Origin: Lucifugimonas sp038150225
GTDB taxonomy: Bacteria; Chloroflexota; Dehalococcoidia; Lucifugimonadales; Lucifugimonadaceae
Direction: 5' to 3'
DNA length: 64,000 nucleotides
NCBI GenBank assembly: GCA_038150225.1
Contig: JAYQWG010000006.1
Coordinates: 1 to 64,000, forward strand
Below are positions 32,937-41,646 of the stretch, piece after piece. Each line of letters opens with the position of its first letter. The stretch's first letter is position 1. The notes under the pieces are model-generated. The model had not been told where the DNA came from and did no database searches. It saw only the letters and a program-made list of their open reading frames with translations. The position numbers and the translations under genes are program-made.

Positions 32937-33710
32937 ATGACCGGTCGGCTTGAAGGCAAGATTGCTTTGATTACAGGCGGAGGATCTGGAATTGGTGATG
33001 CTGCAGCTCATCTATTCGCATCGGAAGGTGCGAGGGTTGCCGTTGCGGATCTGAAACAAGAGGATGCTGGCAGAGTTGTCGGTTCGGTAGTCGCTGCTGG
33101 AGGTGACGCTATCGCTCTCTCTGGTGATGTGTCGAACCGCGCAGAATGCGAACGCATGGTTTCCGATACGGTCGAGAGGCTTGGTGGGATCGATGTCCTG
33201 GTCAACTCCGCAGGAGTAACACCTCGTTACGCACCTGCGGAATGGGATTTCGAGAAGAAGTGGGACTGGGTCGTCAGCATCAACCTCAAAGGAACGATGA
33301 TGATGTCGTACTTCGCCGTCGAGCATATGAAAGGGCAGGGAAGCGGTTCGATTATCAATCTCGCTTCGATCATTGGACTTGTCGGTTACACGGAAGGTCT
33401 GAGCGACGGCTTTAACCCGTACCCGCACACCAAGGGTGGAGTGGTGCAACTAACCCGTGACATGGGAGTCGCTCTTGCAAAAGACGGCGTTCGTGTTAAC
33501 TCACTGTGCCCGGGCTTCACCTACACAGCGCTTACTAAAACGCTCACAGATGATTCCGATGCGCACGCACGACTGGTATCACTTCACCCGATGGGTCGAC
33601 TCGGGCAGCCGGTCGAGATTGCACAGGCTGCCTTGTTCCTCGCCTCCGATGAATCATCATTCGTCACAGGAGCGAACATCCCGGTCGACGGCGGTTACAC
33701 CGCTCAATAG
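32937..33710 (+). CDS. Short-chain dehydrogenase/reductase
   Basis: 257 residues, complete classical SDR: ITGGGSGIGDAAA (cofactor), LVNSAGVTPR, INLASIIG with the catalytic Ser, Y-P-H-T-K as the YxxxK pair, and the closing FVTGANIPVDGGY. The insertion between Ser and Tyr (GYTEGLSDGFNPYPHTK) is longer than usual. ATG 32937 has GGGAG about 8 nt upstream. It stands alone between a divergent RDD gene and a convergent 2-hydroxyacid dehydrogenase. The substrate is probably a sugar or alcohol, but this cannot be read from sequence. Confidence 0.88.
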   Translation: MTGRLEGKIALITGGGSGIGDAAAHLFASEGARVAVADLKQEDAGRVVGSVVAAGGDAIALSGDVSNRAECERMVSDTVERLGGIDVLVNSAGVTPRYAPAEWDFEKKWDWVVSINLKGTMMMSYFAVEHMKGQGSGSIINLASIIGLVGYTEGLSDGFNPYPHTKGGVVQLTRDMGVALAKDGVRVNSLCPGFTYTALTKTLTDDSDAHARLVSLHPMGRLGQPVEIAQAALFLASDESSFVTGANIPVDGGYTAQ

Positions 33711-33718
33711 ATCTCTGT

Positions 33719-34708
33719 TTAGAAGATCGATTCTGGGTCGACAACAGACAAAAGTTTGCGGTTGTCTGCTAGGCGTTCGAGGTTTGAAAGAGCGAACCTA
33801 ACTGCGCGCTCGTTTCCTTCTCCAGTACCACCTGCCCAGTGCGGGGTCACAACCACGTTGTTCATCTTGAGTAGTGGATTGTTTGGGTCAGTAGGTTCTT
33901 CTTCAAGAACATCTAGACCTGCACCGGCAATTTGATTGTCCTCAAGTGCCTTGATCAACTCAGCTTCATTGTGAACCGGGCCACGGCACGTGTTAATGAA
34001 GATTGCCGTTTCCTTCATCAATTCAAATTCTCGATAACCGAACATTCCACGAGTCGAACTGTTCAGCGGAACATGTGCTGTGACGATGTCGCTTGACTTC
34101 AACAGGTAGTCGAAGTCAACGGCTTGTGCTCCAAGCTCCTGGTTTCGACCCGGCATAAGTTCAACTACGTCGTGGTAAAGAATTTCGCAATCGAATCCAG
34201 ACAGGCGACGAGATACTTGGCGACCGATATTGCCAAATCCGACTATTCCGACGGATTTACCGTTGATTTCGGTTCGAACCGGGAGCTGATCAATTCCAGA
34301 CCGCCAGTTGCCATCGACTGTGTTAGTCCATGCTTCCATCATTCGACGATAGACACTCAACATGAGCGACATCGCGTGCTCAGATACTGAAATTGCGTTC
34401 GAACCGCCGTTGTTGGCTACCTGGACTCCGAGCTTCGAGAGACCGATGACATCCACTGAATCGAATCCGGCAGTGAGTAACTGGATCAACTTGAGGTTCG
34501 GTAGCTCTTTCGCTACTTCCAGCGGCACAGAAGCAAGCCATGGAACAGCTGCATCGGCGTCCTTTAATGCCTCGATCAATTCGCCGTGAGACATGGTTGG
34601 GTCGACAACGATCACGTTTGTGTCGTCATTGGCGTTTTCGTTCAAGAGATCCCAACGTCGCTTGTGCTCTGCGGTGGACAGTTTGGCGAGGAATGCAATG
34701 GTTGGCAT
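33719..34708 (-). CDS. D-2-hydroxyacid dehydrogenase (NAD-dependent)
   Basis: 329 residues. The NAD domain GIVGFGNIGRQVSRRL and the catalytic triad are intact: Arg in INTCRGPVHNEAEL, Glu in LDVLEEEPTDP and His in VVTPHWAGGTGEG. The N-terminal domain (WLASVPLEVAKELPNLKLIQLLTAGFDSVD) is also typical. It reduces a 2-oxo acid to the D-2-hydroxy acid, or the reverse, and could make or consume the substrate of the GlcDEF-type oxidase. It converges with the SDR gene and is followed upstream on the same strand by an amidohydrolase. A degenerate paralogue lies at 44483-45391. Confidence 0.9.
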   Translation of the reverse strand: MPTIAFLAKLSTAEHKRRWDLLNENANDDTNVIVVDPTMSHGELIEALKDADAAVPWLASVPLEVAKELPNLKLIQLLTAGFDSVDVIGLSKLGVQVANNGGSNAISVSEHAMSLMLSVYRRMMEAWTNTVDGNWRSGIDQLPVRTEINGKSVGIVGFGNIGRQVSRRLSGFDCEILYHDVVELMPGRNQELGAQAVDFDYLLKSSDIVTAHVPLNSSTRGMFGYREFELMKETAIFINTCRGPVHNEAELIKALEDNQIAGAGLDVLEEEPTDPNNPLLKMNNVVVTPHWAGGTGEGNERAVRFALSNLERLADNRKLLSVVDPESIF

Positions 34709-34748
34709 TAGATGTTCTTTCGTAAATTAATTGGACGGTGATCAGTAG

Positions 34749-36014
34749 TTAGGCGGGTCGTTTCACTCGTACTCCCGACTTGTACACGTCACGAACGTTC
34801 CAGAGCGCATTTAGATCGACTGACGGGTCGCCGTCGACGACCAATACGTCTGCCGGGCGCCCGATTGCCAGGACTCCCGCACGGTCACCGGATGCAATTG
34901 AGTCCGCTGCATCTCGTGTTCCGGTAAGCAGGGCTTCCGCGTTCGAAAGTCCTGCCTTGTTGAGAGCGATGATTTCTTTCACGAACTCACCTGGAGGGTA
35001 GGCACCCCAGGGCGAATCACTGCCGGCGATCATTCGCACACCCATTTTTATGAGCTTATTGATCGATTCGTAGCGATTTTCGAGCGAGCGTTCAGTTTCG
35101 TCGATGCTCGCCTGTTCTTCTTTAGTCAGCCAACCACGTTCGTGACCCACTCGAAGCGTGTGGTCAATACCCGCTTGAACGACATGAAGGGTTGGATTCA
35201 CCCACGACTTTGCCTCTGCGAGTTGGTCAGCCAGATCCTGCCGAAATTCATACATTCCGGTTTCGTCTTCGAATACACAGTGAATAATCATGTCCACACC
35301 GGCATCAAGAGAGTTTTGAATCCCTTGCATTGACGCACAGTGGGATGCCGTTAGACGGTTGAACTTGTGAGCTTCGTCAACGATGGTGGTGACTTCTTCT
35401 AGTGTGTATGACGGCCGCAGCGGATCGGAAGACCATGTCGAACCACCGGTTGCCATAATCTTGATGAAGTCCGCACCTTCTTTTACAAGTTGCCTGACTT
35501 CGTGGCGTACTCCCTCGACCCCATTGGCTTCTGACCCGCAGTACCAGAAGTGACCACCCGTCACAGTTATTGGTCGTCCAGATACGACCATTTCAGGACC
35601 TTCAGCGATTCCGCCGTTTATGCCGTTTTTGAGTGAGAACCCAACTCGATTTTTTGCCCCGTTCTCTCGAGCAGTCGTGACTCCAGCGTGTAAAAATGTT
35701 CTTGCGTTGGAAAGTGCACGAGTCAGAAGAATGTCATCTTCTTCTGCACCAGTCTGGTCACCGGGCGTTCCATCGCCTGGAGCCATCATATGGGTGTGAC
35801 CGTCGACTAGTCCGGGCAGAATCGTCGCGTCACTGTAATCCTTGAGTTCGACGGTGGCTCCGTCCGGAGCTCTCAGCTCGGACGCAGATCCAATTTGATC
35901 AATATTGCCGTTTGCCATGAGCACGGCTTGATTCTGCCGGATGCTGCCGTCGACTCCATCGAAGAGGCGACTTGCCTTTATGAGCGTGTATTCGTTTGAA
36001 CTGTCGTTACTCAA
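34749..36014 (-). CDS. Metal-dependent amidohydrolase (imidazolonepropionase/prolidase-like)
   Basis: About 421 residues of the cyclic amidohydrolase superfamily. Metal-binding HTHM (in VDGHTHMMA) occurs near residue 75. A candidate carboxylated or binding lysine lies in DFIKIMATGGSTW; further ligands are His in LTASHCAS and IIHCVFED and Asp in AGSDSPWG. The C-terminus closes the beta-sandwich (GRPADVLVVDGDPSVDLNAL). I prefer TTG 36014 because GGAG lies 8 nt upstream; a GTG at 36023 overlaps that SD site. Members hydrolyse cyclic amides or Xaa-Pro dipeptides. There is no signal peptide and the substrate is unknown. Confidence 0.85.
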   Translation of the reverse strand: MSNDSSNEYTLIKASRLFDGVDGSIRQNQAVLMANGNIDQIGSASELRAPDGATVELKDYSDATILPGLVDGHTHMMAPGDGTPGDQTGAEEDDILLTRALSNARTFLHAGVTTARENGAKNRVGFSLKNGINGGIAEGPEMVVSGRPITVTGGHFWYCGSEANGVEGVRHEVRQLVKEGADFIKIMATGGSTWSSDPLRPSYTLEEVTTIVDEAHKFNRLTASHCASMQGIQNSLDAGVDMIIHCVFEDETGMYEFRQDLADQLAEAKSWVNPTLHVVQAGIDHTLRVGHERGWLTKEEQASIDETERSLENRYESINKLIKMGVRMIAGSDSPWGAYPPGEFVKEIIALNKAGLSNAEALLTGTRDAADSIASGDRAGVLAIGRPADVLVVDGDPSVDLNALWNVRDVYKSGVRVKRPA

Positions 36015-36077
36015 CTCGTTCACTCCGTTCTGGAACGAGCAAGTTTTCTCACATATTTACCGGCGAATCAATCGAAA

Positions 36078-36698
36078 TTAGTTCGACAACTGAATTATTT
36101 CGCGCTGAGAAAGATCGGAAATGAGATTGTCGACTCCGACGAAATGGTGAGTTTGCATTCCCGAATTTGCAGCGGCAGCGATGTTCTTCTCAAGATCATC
36201 AACGAACAATACGTTCGCGGCTGGAACTCCAGAGCGACCGAGCAGTGAGTCGTAGAAAGCCTGATCTGGTTTCATTGCACCTACTTCGTATGAAACGATC
36301 ACCGGATCAAATTTAGATGCAAAGGGTAAAAACTTCGAGGCAAGTTCCCAGTGCGTTGAAGACGTATTGGATACGAGCGCAATACGCCGGGACGCAGCGA
36401 CTTCGGTTACAACTGGGAACATTGCCGGGTCGGGAGTAAGGACAGAGTCGTACAGCTCCTTAATCTCTGACACAGAGAATCCCCCGCCAAGCGAATCTAC
36501 TACCGTTTCACAGTGTTGCTCGAATGTTTGTTGACCGCTTTCGAACAAAAGCTTTTTCGGCTGACCAAATACGAGTTCGTGAACTTCTTGAGGTGACAGC
36601 CCAACGCGCTCAGCGATTTGCGCTGCGACAGGTGTCTCATCGACAAAAGTCAGTACATTTCCGAGATCGAACGCGACTAGATCAACATTTTGGGGCAT
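36078..36698 (-). CDS. HAD-superfamily hydrolase (subfamily IA, phosphatase-like)
   Basis: 206 residues. Motif I is VAFDLGNVLTFVD, where the second residue after the nucleophile Asp is Gly rather than the usual Asp, as in the YihX/haloalkanoate-like group. Motif II is IALVSNTSSTHW, motif III the Lys in GAMKPDQAFYDSLL, and motif IV FVDDLEKNIAAAANSGM. The helical cap lies between motifs I and II. Likely a small-metabolite phosphatase. It is the last gene before a two-component operon on the same strand, separated by 74 bp that include an AGTGG/CCACT hairpin (36749-36762). Confidence 0.85.
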   Translation of the reverse strand: MPQNVDLVAFDLGNVLTFVDETPVAAQIAERVGLSPQEVHELVFGQPKKLLFESGQQTFEQHCETVVDSLGGGFSVSEIKELYDSVLTPDPAMFPVVTEVAASRRIALVSNTSSTHWELASKFLPFASKFDPVIVSYEVGAMKPDQAFYDSLLGRSGVPAANVLFVDDLEKNIAAAANSGMQTHHFVGVDNLISDLSQREIIQLSN

Positions 36699-36772
36699 AG
36701 GTCAGCAACCAGAGTCTGAGTGAACAGTGGAGTATGAGTTTCAATCTTAGTGGTTATCCACTCTCGAATGGA

Positions 36773-38320
36773 TCACGCCTGTTCGTTAGCGGTCGGCAAC
36801 TCCACGATGAATGTTGTGCCTCTACCTTCAATGCTTGAGACAGAAATGCGTCCGTCATGAGCTTCCACAAGCTTCTTCACGATTGTGAGGCCCAGACCTG
36901 CGCCACCGGTGAATCGTGTTCGACTCGGGTCTGTTCGGTAAAACTCATCGAACACTTTTTCGACCTCATCCCTCGGGATGCCTGCTCCGGTGTCAGTGAC
37001 CGTGAGTGCTACACCGGTAGGAACTGCTGTCAGTTCGATTGATATTTCGCCCTGATCGGAGGTGTGGGTAAGAGCATTTTCGATCAGGTTCGTCACAACC
37101 TGTTCGATTCGTGTAGAGTCGAAGCTGACCCTCGGTAAGGTCGTGTCCGAGGAAAACTTGAGTGCAACGCCCTTTTCAGATGTTCGCCTCTGGAAGTTCT
37201 TCACCGCGCTTTCAACGACTGTCACGAGAGATCCGGTCTGCAGATTCAAACTTAGTGCTCCCGCGTCGGCAACCGCCAGAACACGCAGGTCCTCAATAAG
37301 CTTCGAGAGATGGATGGTTTGGGAGTGCAGGGTGTCGATCGTGCCCTCGTCAGCTTCGACAACACCGTCCCTGATTGCTTCCAGATACCCCTGGATGTTT
37401 GTTAGAGGGGTTCGTAATTCATGCGCCACGTCCGCGGTCAGTCGCTTTCGTTGTACAACCGCCGATTCAAGGTCGGTCGCCATTGCGTTGAACGACCGAG
37501 ACAGATCGCCTATCTCATCTTTCCGATCGGCCGGTACCCGTTGTGAGAGGTCACCAGCACCCAATTTGCTTGCCGCAGTCGTAAGTCCCCTGATTGGGGC
37601 AAGTGCTTGCCTCGTGAACACCGAAACGATTAGAAGACCTGCAAGTCCAGAAGCGATACCTGCGATCAACAAAGATCGTTGGAACTCCGTGTTCAGATTC
37701 GTGAGCGGCGGGTCTACGTATTCGAGAACTTCGGCGACCAATTCTTCGGTGGATGGACTGGCGATCTGCGTTGGTTGTGGTGGGGGAGTTTGCCTTCGCT
37801 GCTCCTGTTGCCTCGCCTGACGTGCAAGAGAATCGTAGTAATCCTGGATCGAAAGAGGGGGATTCTTGCCCGAAGGACGGTCATCTACCAGCATGTGTCC
37901 AATTAACTTGCCGTCTACATATACAGGGCGTTTTACTACCCTGTTTGCTTTCTCGAACCGTTGAGCAAATGTTTCCAACAACCCCTGGGCATCTCGTACT
38001 ACCTGATGAGAGTCAGCAACTATCATCCCTGATTCATTTTCGAACGCCACGCGCCAGCCGAACAGCGAGCCGACTTGTTGGATTGCGTACTGAACTTCAT
38101 CCCAGTCCTGGCTTGCTTCGAATGTGTCTCGAACGAGTTGCTCGGCACGATCCGCCCGCGCTTGTTCAATGCTTGCAGCAAACCTCTCGGTCTCGAGCCT
38201 GGTCGCATACGCGGAATAGATACTCACTCCAGAAATAGCGAGTGCCAGGATGATCGCAAAGCCGATTGTTAATCGACCTTGGAGACTGTGTATCCAGCTA
38301 GGAGTCAAAGCGGTAACCAA
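36773..38320 (-). CDS. Membrane sensor histidine kinase (HAMP-HisKA-HATPase)
   Basis: 515 residues. The first membrane span is at about 17-37, with an extracytoplasmic sensor domain to about 215 containing a Gln/Pro-rich stretch (RQQEQRRQTPPPQPTQ). The second span is at about 216-236, followed by HAMP (SKLGAGDLSQRVPADRKDEIGDL), the phosphoacceptor His300 in ADVAHELRTPLTNIQGY, and the ATPase N, G1 and G2 boxes (LIENALTHTS, VTDTGAGIPRDE, GGAGLGLTIVKKL). The start TTG overlaps the response-regulator gene by 23 nt, so translation is coupled. It senses an unknown envelope signal and phosphorylates the regulator at 38298. Confidence 0.93.
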   Translation of the reverse strand: MVTALTPSWIHSLQGRLTIGFAIILALAISGVSIYSAYATRLETERFAASIEQARADRAEQLVRDTFEASQDWDEVQYAIQQVGSLFGWRVAFENESGMIVADSHQVVRDAQGLLETFAQRFEKANRVVKRPVYVDGKLIGHMLVDDRPSGKNPPLSIQDYYDSLARQARQQEQRRQTPPPQPTQIASPSTEELVAEVLEYVDPPLTNLNTEFQRSLLIAGIASGLAGLLIVSVFTRQALAPIRGLTTAASKLGAGDLSQRVPADRKDEIGDLSRSFNAMATDLESAVVQRKRLTADVAHELRTPLTNIQGYLEAIRDGVVEADEGTIDTLHSQTIHLSKLIEDLRVLAVADAGALSLNLQTGSLVTVVESAVKNFQRRTSEKGVALKFSSDTTLPRVSFDSTRIEQVVTNLIENALTHTSDQGEISIELTAVPTGVALTVTDTGAGIPRDEVEKVFDEFYRTDPSRTRFTGGAGLGLTIVKKLVEAHDGRISVSSIEGRGTTFIVELPTANEQA

Positions 38321-39011
38321 CTCCGTACATCGTTTTCAGGTGTTTTACCTCCGGTTCCGCCGCTTCAAGTTTCTTGCGGAGGTTGGACACATGAGTGTCG
38401 ACTGTTCTGTCGTAACCGTTGAAGTCGTACCCAAAAACGTTCTCGATAATCTGTTCCCTCGACACCGTGCGACCTGAAGCTTCTATGAAGTACGTGAGTA
38501 AGCGGAATTCGGTGGGTGTTAGATCGATCTCGCTCCCGTCTACACTAGCTGCGCGACGGTCGAGGTCGACATTAATCGAACCTGCTGCAACTGCCTCAGT
38601 TGTCGATTCGCTCTTTTCAGCGTCGCGCTGAGTTCGACGAAGAACTGCGTTGACTCGTGCCACAAGCTCGCGAGGACTAAAAGGCTTTGAGACGTAATCG
38701 TCTGCGCCAAGATCGAGCCCAATAAGTCGATCGTCTTCCTCAACTCTGGCCGTGACCATGATGATCGGGACTGCCGAAGATTTACGGATGTTGCTGCACA
38801 CCTCAATTCCATCCATTCCGGGAAGGTTTAGATCGAGCAGCACGATGTCCGGATTTCCGTTCAATGCAATATTAAGCCCGTCCAATCCAGTCTCGGCAGA
38901 AAGCACCTGGTACCCAGCTTGAGCCATGTAGAGACGAATCAGTTGCGAAACTGATTTGTCATCCTCGACGACTAAAACGGACTGTTGTTCTTGCTCTTGA
39001 TCTAACGCCAT
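38298..39011 (-). CDS. OmpR/PhoB-family response regulator
   Basis: 237 residues. The receiver domain has the acidic pair D17/D18 (VVEDDKS), phosphoacceptor Asp60 in IVLLDLNLPGMDG, Thr in IMVTARVE and Lys in YVSKPFSPREL. An acidic linker (EKSESTTEAVAAG) joins it to a winged-helix DNA-binding domain with LTPTEFRLLTYFIEASGRTVSREQI and TVDTHVSNLRKKLE. It follows the exported repeat protein by 15 nt and precedes and overlaps the kinase, so the three form one operon. Target genes are unknown; autoregulation of the operon is likely. Confidence 0.94.
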   Translation of the reverse strand: MALDQEQEQQSVLVVEDDKSVSQLIRLYMAQAGYQVLSAETGLDGLNIALNGNPDIVLLDLNLPGMDGIEVCSNIRKSSAVPIIMVTARVEEDDRLIGLDLGADDYVSKPFSPRELVARVNAVLRRTQRDAEKSESTTEAVAAGSINVDLDRRAASVDGSEIDLTPTEFRLLTYFIEASGRTVSREQIIENVFGYDFNGYDRTVDTHVSNLRKKLEAAEPEVKHLKTMYGVGYRFDS

Positions 39012-39026
39012 GGAATCTACTCTGAA

Positions 39027-39995
39027 CTACGCCTGCGGAACCTCACCATCATCAGGATCGATGTGGTCTTCTAGGTGAGGATAGTTCTCGAATAGTTCTT
39101 CTATCCTCGGGATAAGGTTCTCAAAACCTTCGAACGAGTGGGGCACATATTCGCCTCCATCAGGGGAATGGAATTTGTGGAAGAACTCATCAAAGTCATC
39201 TAATTCTCCGTGGTGTGGAAAGATTCTGAACCTGAATCTTTCGTCCCCGCGAAAGTTTTGCTCCAGGTCGTAATCACCATGGGGAAAGACGAATGGTATC
39301 GAGCCGTCCGAAAATCCTTTGAACATTTCGAACGATCGTGACTTAAATAGCCGACCAATGATTGTTGAAGCAAGGTCGTCGGCAAGCAGCCACTCAGGGA
39401 CCTCGGTGAACCAAGCAATAAGCTCGGACGCTTCAGATTCTGTGAGCTTGCCAGCATCTTCAAGTTTTTCGATGTTGGCGAGGATGTTTTCAAGTCTCGT
39501 CTCACCGAGACCATAGTTTCTAGTCGTGTCGATTGCAGCTTCTAGTTCTTCTGCTGCGATTCCAAGTGCATCTGCCATCCCTTCGATCATGGCCTCGCTC
39601 AGCCCTTGGTGCTGTTTGCCGAACCCGTATTCCGATAACTCGAACCTCAGAGCCGGGGCTGCGAGCAACGGCATTGTGAACTCGTTTGCGGGTTCGGGAC
39701 GGGCGAGCAACCAGCCAGAAAGGTCATCCGCTTCCGATTGGGTGAGGATTCCTTCTTCAACAAGTTTGACGAGTGCTTCGAAGAGTCGATTGTCTTCTAG
39801 CTCGCGTTTCGCCTGATCGTGAGCAGACTTCACATCCGCAAACGGTAGTCCAAGCGCATCGGCGACTCTCGAAAGAAAATCATCCTTCTTGGAATCCCCT
39901 GACGCGCTTCCCGCTGCCAACGCAACGTTGCCAACGACCAAGAGAGTAATTGCTACTCCGATTAAGAGAATCGGTAGTGACCAGATGCGTCTCAT
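39027..39995 (-). CDS. Exported protein with internal duplication, first gene of the two-component operon
   Basis: 322 residues. A signal peptide (basic MRRIW, hydrophobic core to about residue 25, cleavage likely after VALA) precedes two copies of an approximately 65-residue helical module, at about 40-100 and 137-203. Their shared pattern is ADALGL..ADV.SA followed by a helix and then a LTQSEADDLSGWLLARPE / LTESEASELIAWFTEVPE box. The C-terminal third is acidic and rich in His and Phe (FPHHGELDDFDEFFHKFH), possibly metal-binding. I recognise no named family. It is the first gene of the operon with its regulator and kinase, so it may be an accessory sensor. On the minus strand a TTGACA (40067-40062) stands 67-72 bp upstream of the ATG. 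Confidence 0.75.
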   Translation of the reverse strand: MRRIWSLPILLIGVAITLLVVGNVALAAGSASGDSKKDDFLSRVADALGLPFADVKSAHDQAKRELEDNRLFEALVKLVEEGILTQSEADDLSGWLLARPEPANEFTMPLLAAPALRFELSEYGFGKQHQGLSEAMIEGMADALGIAAEELEAAIDTTRNYGLGETRLENILANIEKLEDAGKLTESEASELIAWFTEVPEWLLADDLASTIIGRLFKSRSFEMFKGFSDGSIPFVFPHGDYDLEQNFRGDERFRFRIFPHHGELDDFDEFFHKFHSPDGGEYVPHSFEGFENLIPRIEELFENYPHLEDHIDPDDGEVPQA

Positions 39996-40251
39996 TAAAT
40001 GCTTCTCATTCTCCGTGCGCGCATGTTTTTCAAGTTGTCATCTCTATTTGTACCTAGGAACTGTCAAGACTTTGTGGAGAGATTGTGAACGATGACCCAA
40101 AAGGGTTAAATCTGCTGAGTATTCGCATGTATCTCTACTGCGGAATTCCCGTATTCGAGTTTGGGCGATCGCGTGTTCACGGTGCGAAGGGTTTGTTTTA
40201 GGTTGGATGTATTGAAAGCATTTTTCATTACACCGAAAGGACCCTGCACTA

Positions 40252-40971
40252 ATGTCTGGTGAGCGAATTCTCGTTGTCGACGATGCTCCAGATATTCTGG
40301 AAGCTCTCCACGCGACTCTCGAAGACTCCGGTTTCCAGGTGGCAGCGGCTCCTGACGGCAGGACGGCACTTCGTAAGTTCTACGAATTTCAGCCACAGTT
40401 GGTCGCGCTGGATCTGGTGATGCCAGCTATGGGTGGAATCGAAGTTTGTCGCCAAATTCGGACGATGTCTGACGTACCGGTTGTGTTCTTGAGTGGAGTT
40501 GAAGACATTGACCAAAAGGTCTAGGCACTTCGGTCTGGCGGTGACGATTTTGTTACCAAAGGCGGGAGTTTGATTGAACTTCAAGCTCGAATCGAGAGCA
40601 ATCTACGTCGAGCAAGTACTTCAGTACCAACCTCAATCAACGAGGGATTCCAAGACCAGATCCTTGACATCAACTTCATAACGAGCGAAGTGCAGGTAAA
40701 CGGCAGTGCCATTGATCTGACTCCAATTGAGTACAAGTTGCTCAACGAGCTTGTAGTGAACGTTGGGTCTCCGGTGCCGCCGAACGATCTTCTTGAAAGA
40801 GTTTGGGGACCGGGATACGAAACCGAGAACCTTGTGAAGTGGCACATGTCCAGACTCAGGAAGAAACTCGGTGATAACGATCCGTCACGGAAACTAATCA
40901 CGACACGGCGAGGATTTGGCTACGTCTACAACAGCCCTGGTGCGTCAAGCGAACTGCGTCAGGCTGCGTAA
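40252..40971 (+). pseudogene. OmpR-family response regulator interrupted by an in-frame amber codon
   Basis: One frame runs from ATG 40252 to 40971 (239 sense positions) except for TAG at 40522-40524, codon 91. Before it lies an ordinary receiver half: ILVVDDAPDI, phosphoacceptor D54 in VALDLVMPAMGG and VVFLSGVEDIDQKV. After it the receiver resumes without a gap (ALRSGGDDFVTKGGS, with Lys103) and continues into a winged helix (LTPIEYKLLNELVVNVG, ENLVKWHMSRLRKKLG, TTRRGFGYVY). The amber codon sits where a polar residue is usual, so one base change from CAG, AAG or GAG explains it. A pseudogene, a sequencing error and amber read-through are all possible. Confidence 0.8.
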
Positions 40972-40980
40972 GGGACGAAC

Positions 40981-41589
40981 ATGCTAGATCCAAGATTTCA
41001 AGAACGTCTCGAATTCATCGACGAACGAGATGAAGAGGGAAAGCCAACTGTTCGTGCCCAAATCGGATTGAAAATCCAGGGGTATTCTGAGGACGTCGAG
41101 CGTCTTCGCATATCACTAGCCGAGCTAGAGGAAGAAGTTCTCAAACTGCAGTCAAGTGTCGAGGCGCAAGCGCTGTCCATCGCTGAACAGGAAAGTCGTC
41201 GGACAGATTTGATCACTGACGCCCAGCACGCGCCGGTTCGAGCTGCAATGTCCGAAAGCGGTGGTGCGGCAGCAAGATTGCGCCGTCAGGCACAAGACAC
41301 ACGCGACCGTATTGAGGAATTCGAGAAAGATTTTTCCGCTGAGCAAGCCAGACTTGAACAAACTGAACTTACGCTCAACGCAAAGAAGACTGCTGTAAAA
41401 GAGCAGCGAGACATGATCGTACGCCGACTGAACACAATGAGCTCACTCGCAGTGAGGGCGGGTGTTGAGTTCGGGACCGAGATCGTCACACCTGATAAGT
41501 CGAGTCAACCTCAACGGCGACCGGCACCAGTCAGGGCGATGCGACGGCGCCCACGTCGGGTACGAGTGCGCCGTAGGCGAGCTTCTTAG
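40981..41589 (+). CDS. Coiled-coil protein with Arg-rich C-terminal tail
   Basis: 202 residues, no family recognised. Residues about 30-155 are charged heptad-like helix in two stretches (ERLRISLAELEEEVLKLQSS; DRIEEFEKDFSAEQARLEQ), predicting a coiled coil broken by a Gly/Ala hinge (SESGGAAARL). The last 25 residues are extremely basic (RRPAPVRAMRRR and RRVRVRRRRAS), which suggests nucleic-acid or acidic-membrane binding. There is no signal peptide. It starts 9 nt after the interrupted response regulator, so the two are co-transcribed, and ends at a strong terminator. It may act with the regulator, but this rests on position only. Confidence 0.65.
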   Translation: MLDPRFQERLEFIDERDEEGKPTVRAQIGLKIQGYSEDVERLRISLAELEEEVLKLQSSVEAQALSIAEQESRRTDLITDAQHAPVRAAMSESGGAAARLRRQAQDTRDRIEEFEKDFSAEQARLEQTELTLNAKKTAVKEQRDMIVRRLNTMSSLAVRAGVEFGTEIVTPDKSSQPQRRPAPVRAMRRRPRRVRVRRRRAS

Positions 41590-41602
41590 GAATTTCACGA
41601 AG

Positions 41603-41641
41603 AACATAAAAGCCATCGCACATTGCGATGGCTTTTATGTT
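41603..41641. terminator. 18-bp perfect hairpin, bidirectional terminator
   Basis: Perfect 18-bp arms (41603-41620 and 41624-41641) enclose the 3-nt loop CAT. T-rich and A-rich ends on both strands let it stop the plus-strand coiled-coil gene (stop 41589) and minus-strand transcription leaving the tRNA-Arg gene, whose CCA ends 6 bp away. Its length and perfection are unusual among terminators here. Confidence 0.85.
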
Positions 41642-41646
41642 CGGCA

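Noticed and set aside
36752..36762. TTATCCACT resembling a DnaA box
   Set aside because: A single copy that forms half of an AGTGG/CCACT hairpin. There is no cluster and no dnaA nearby, so no origin is claimed even though dnaN is in the window.
37062..37820. 252-codon open frame on the plus strand
   Set aside because: Antisense to the histidine kinase core; low-complexity Ser/Arg-rich translation without similarity.
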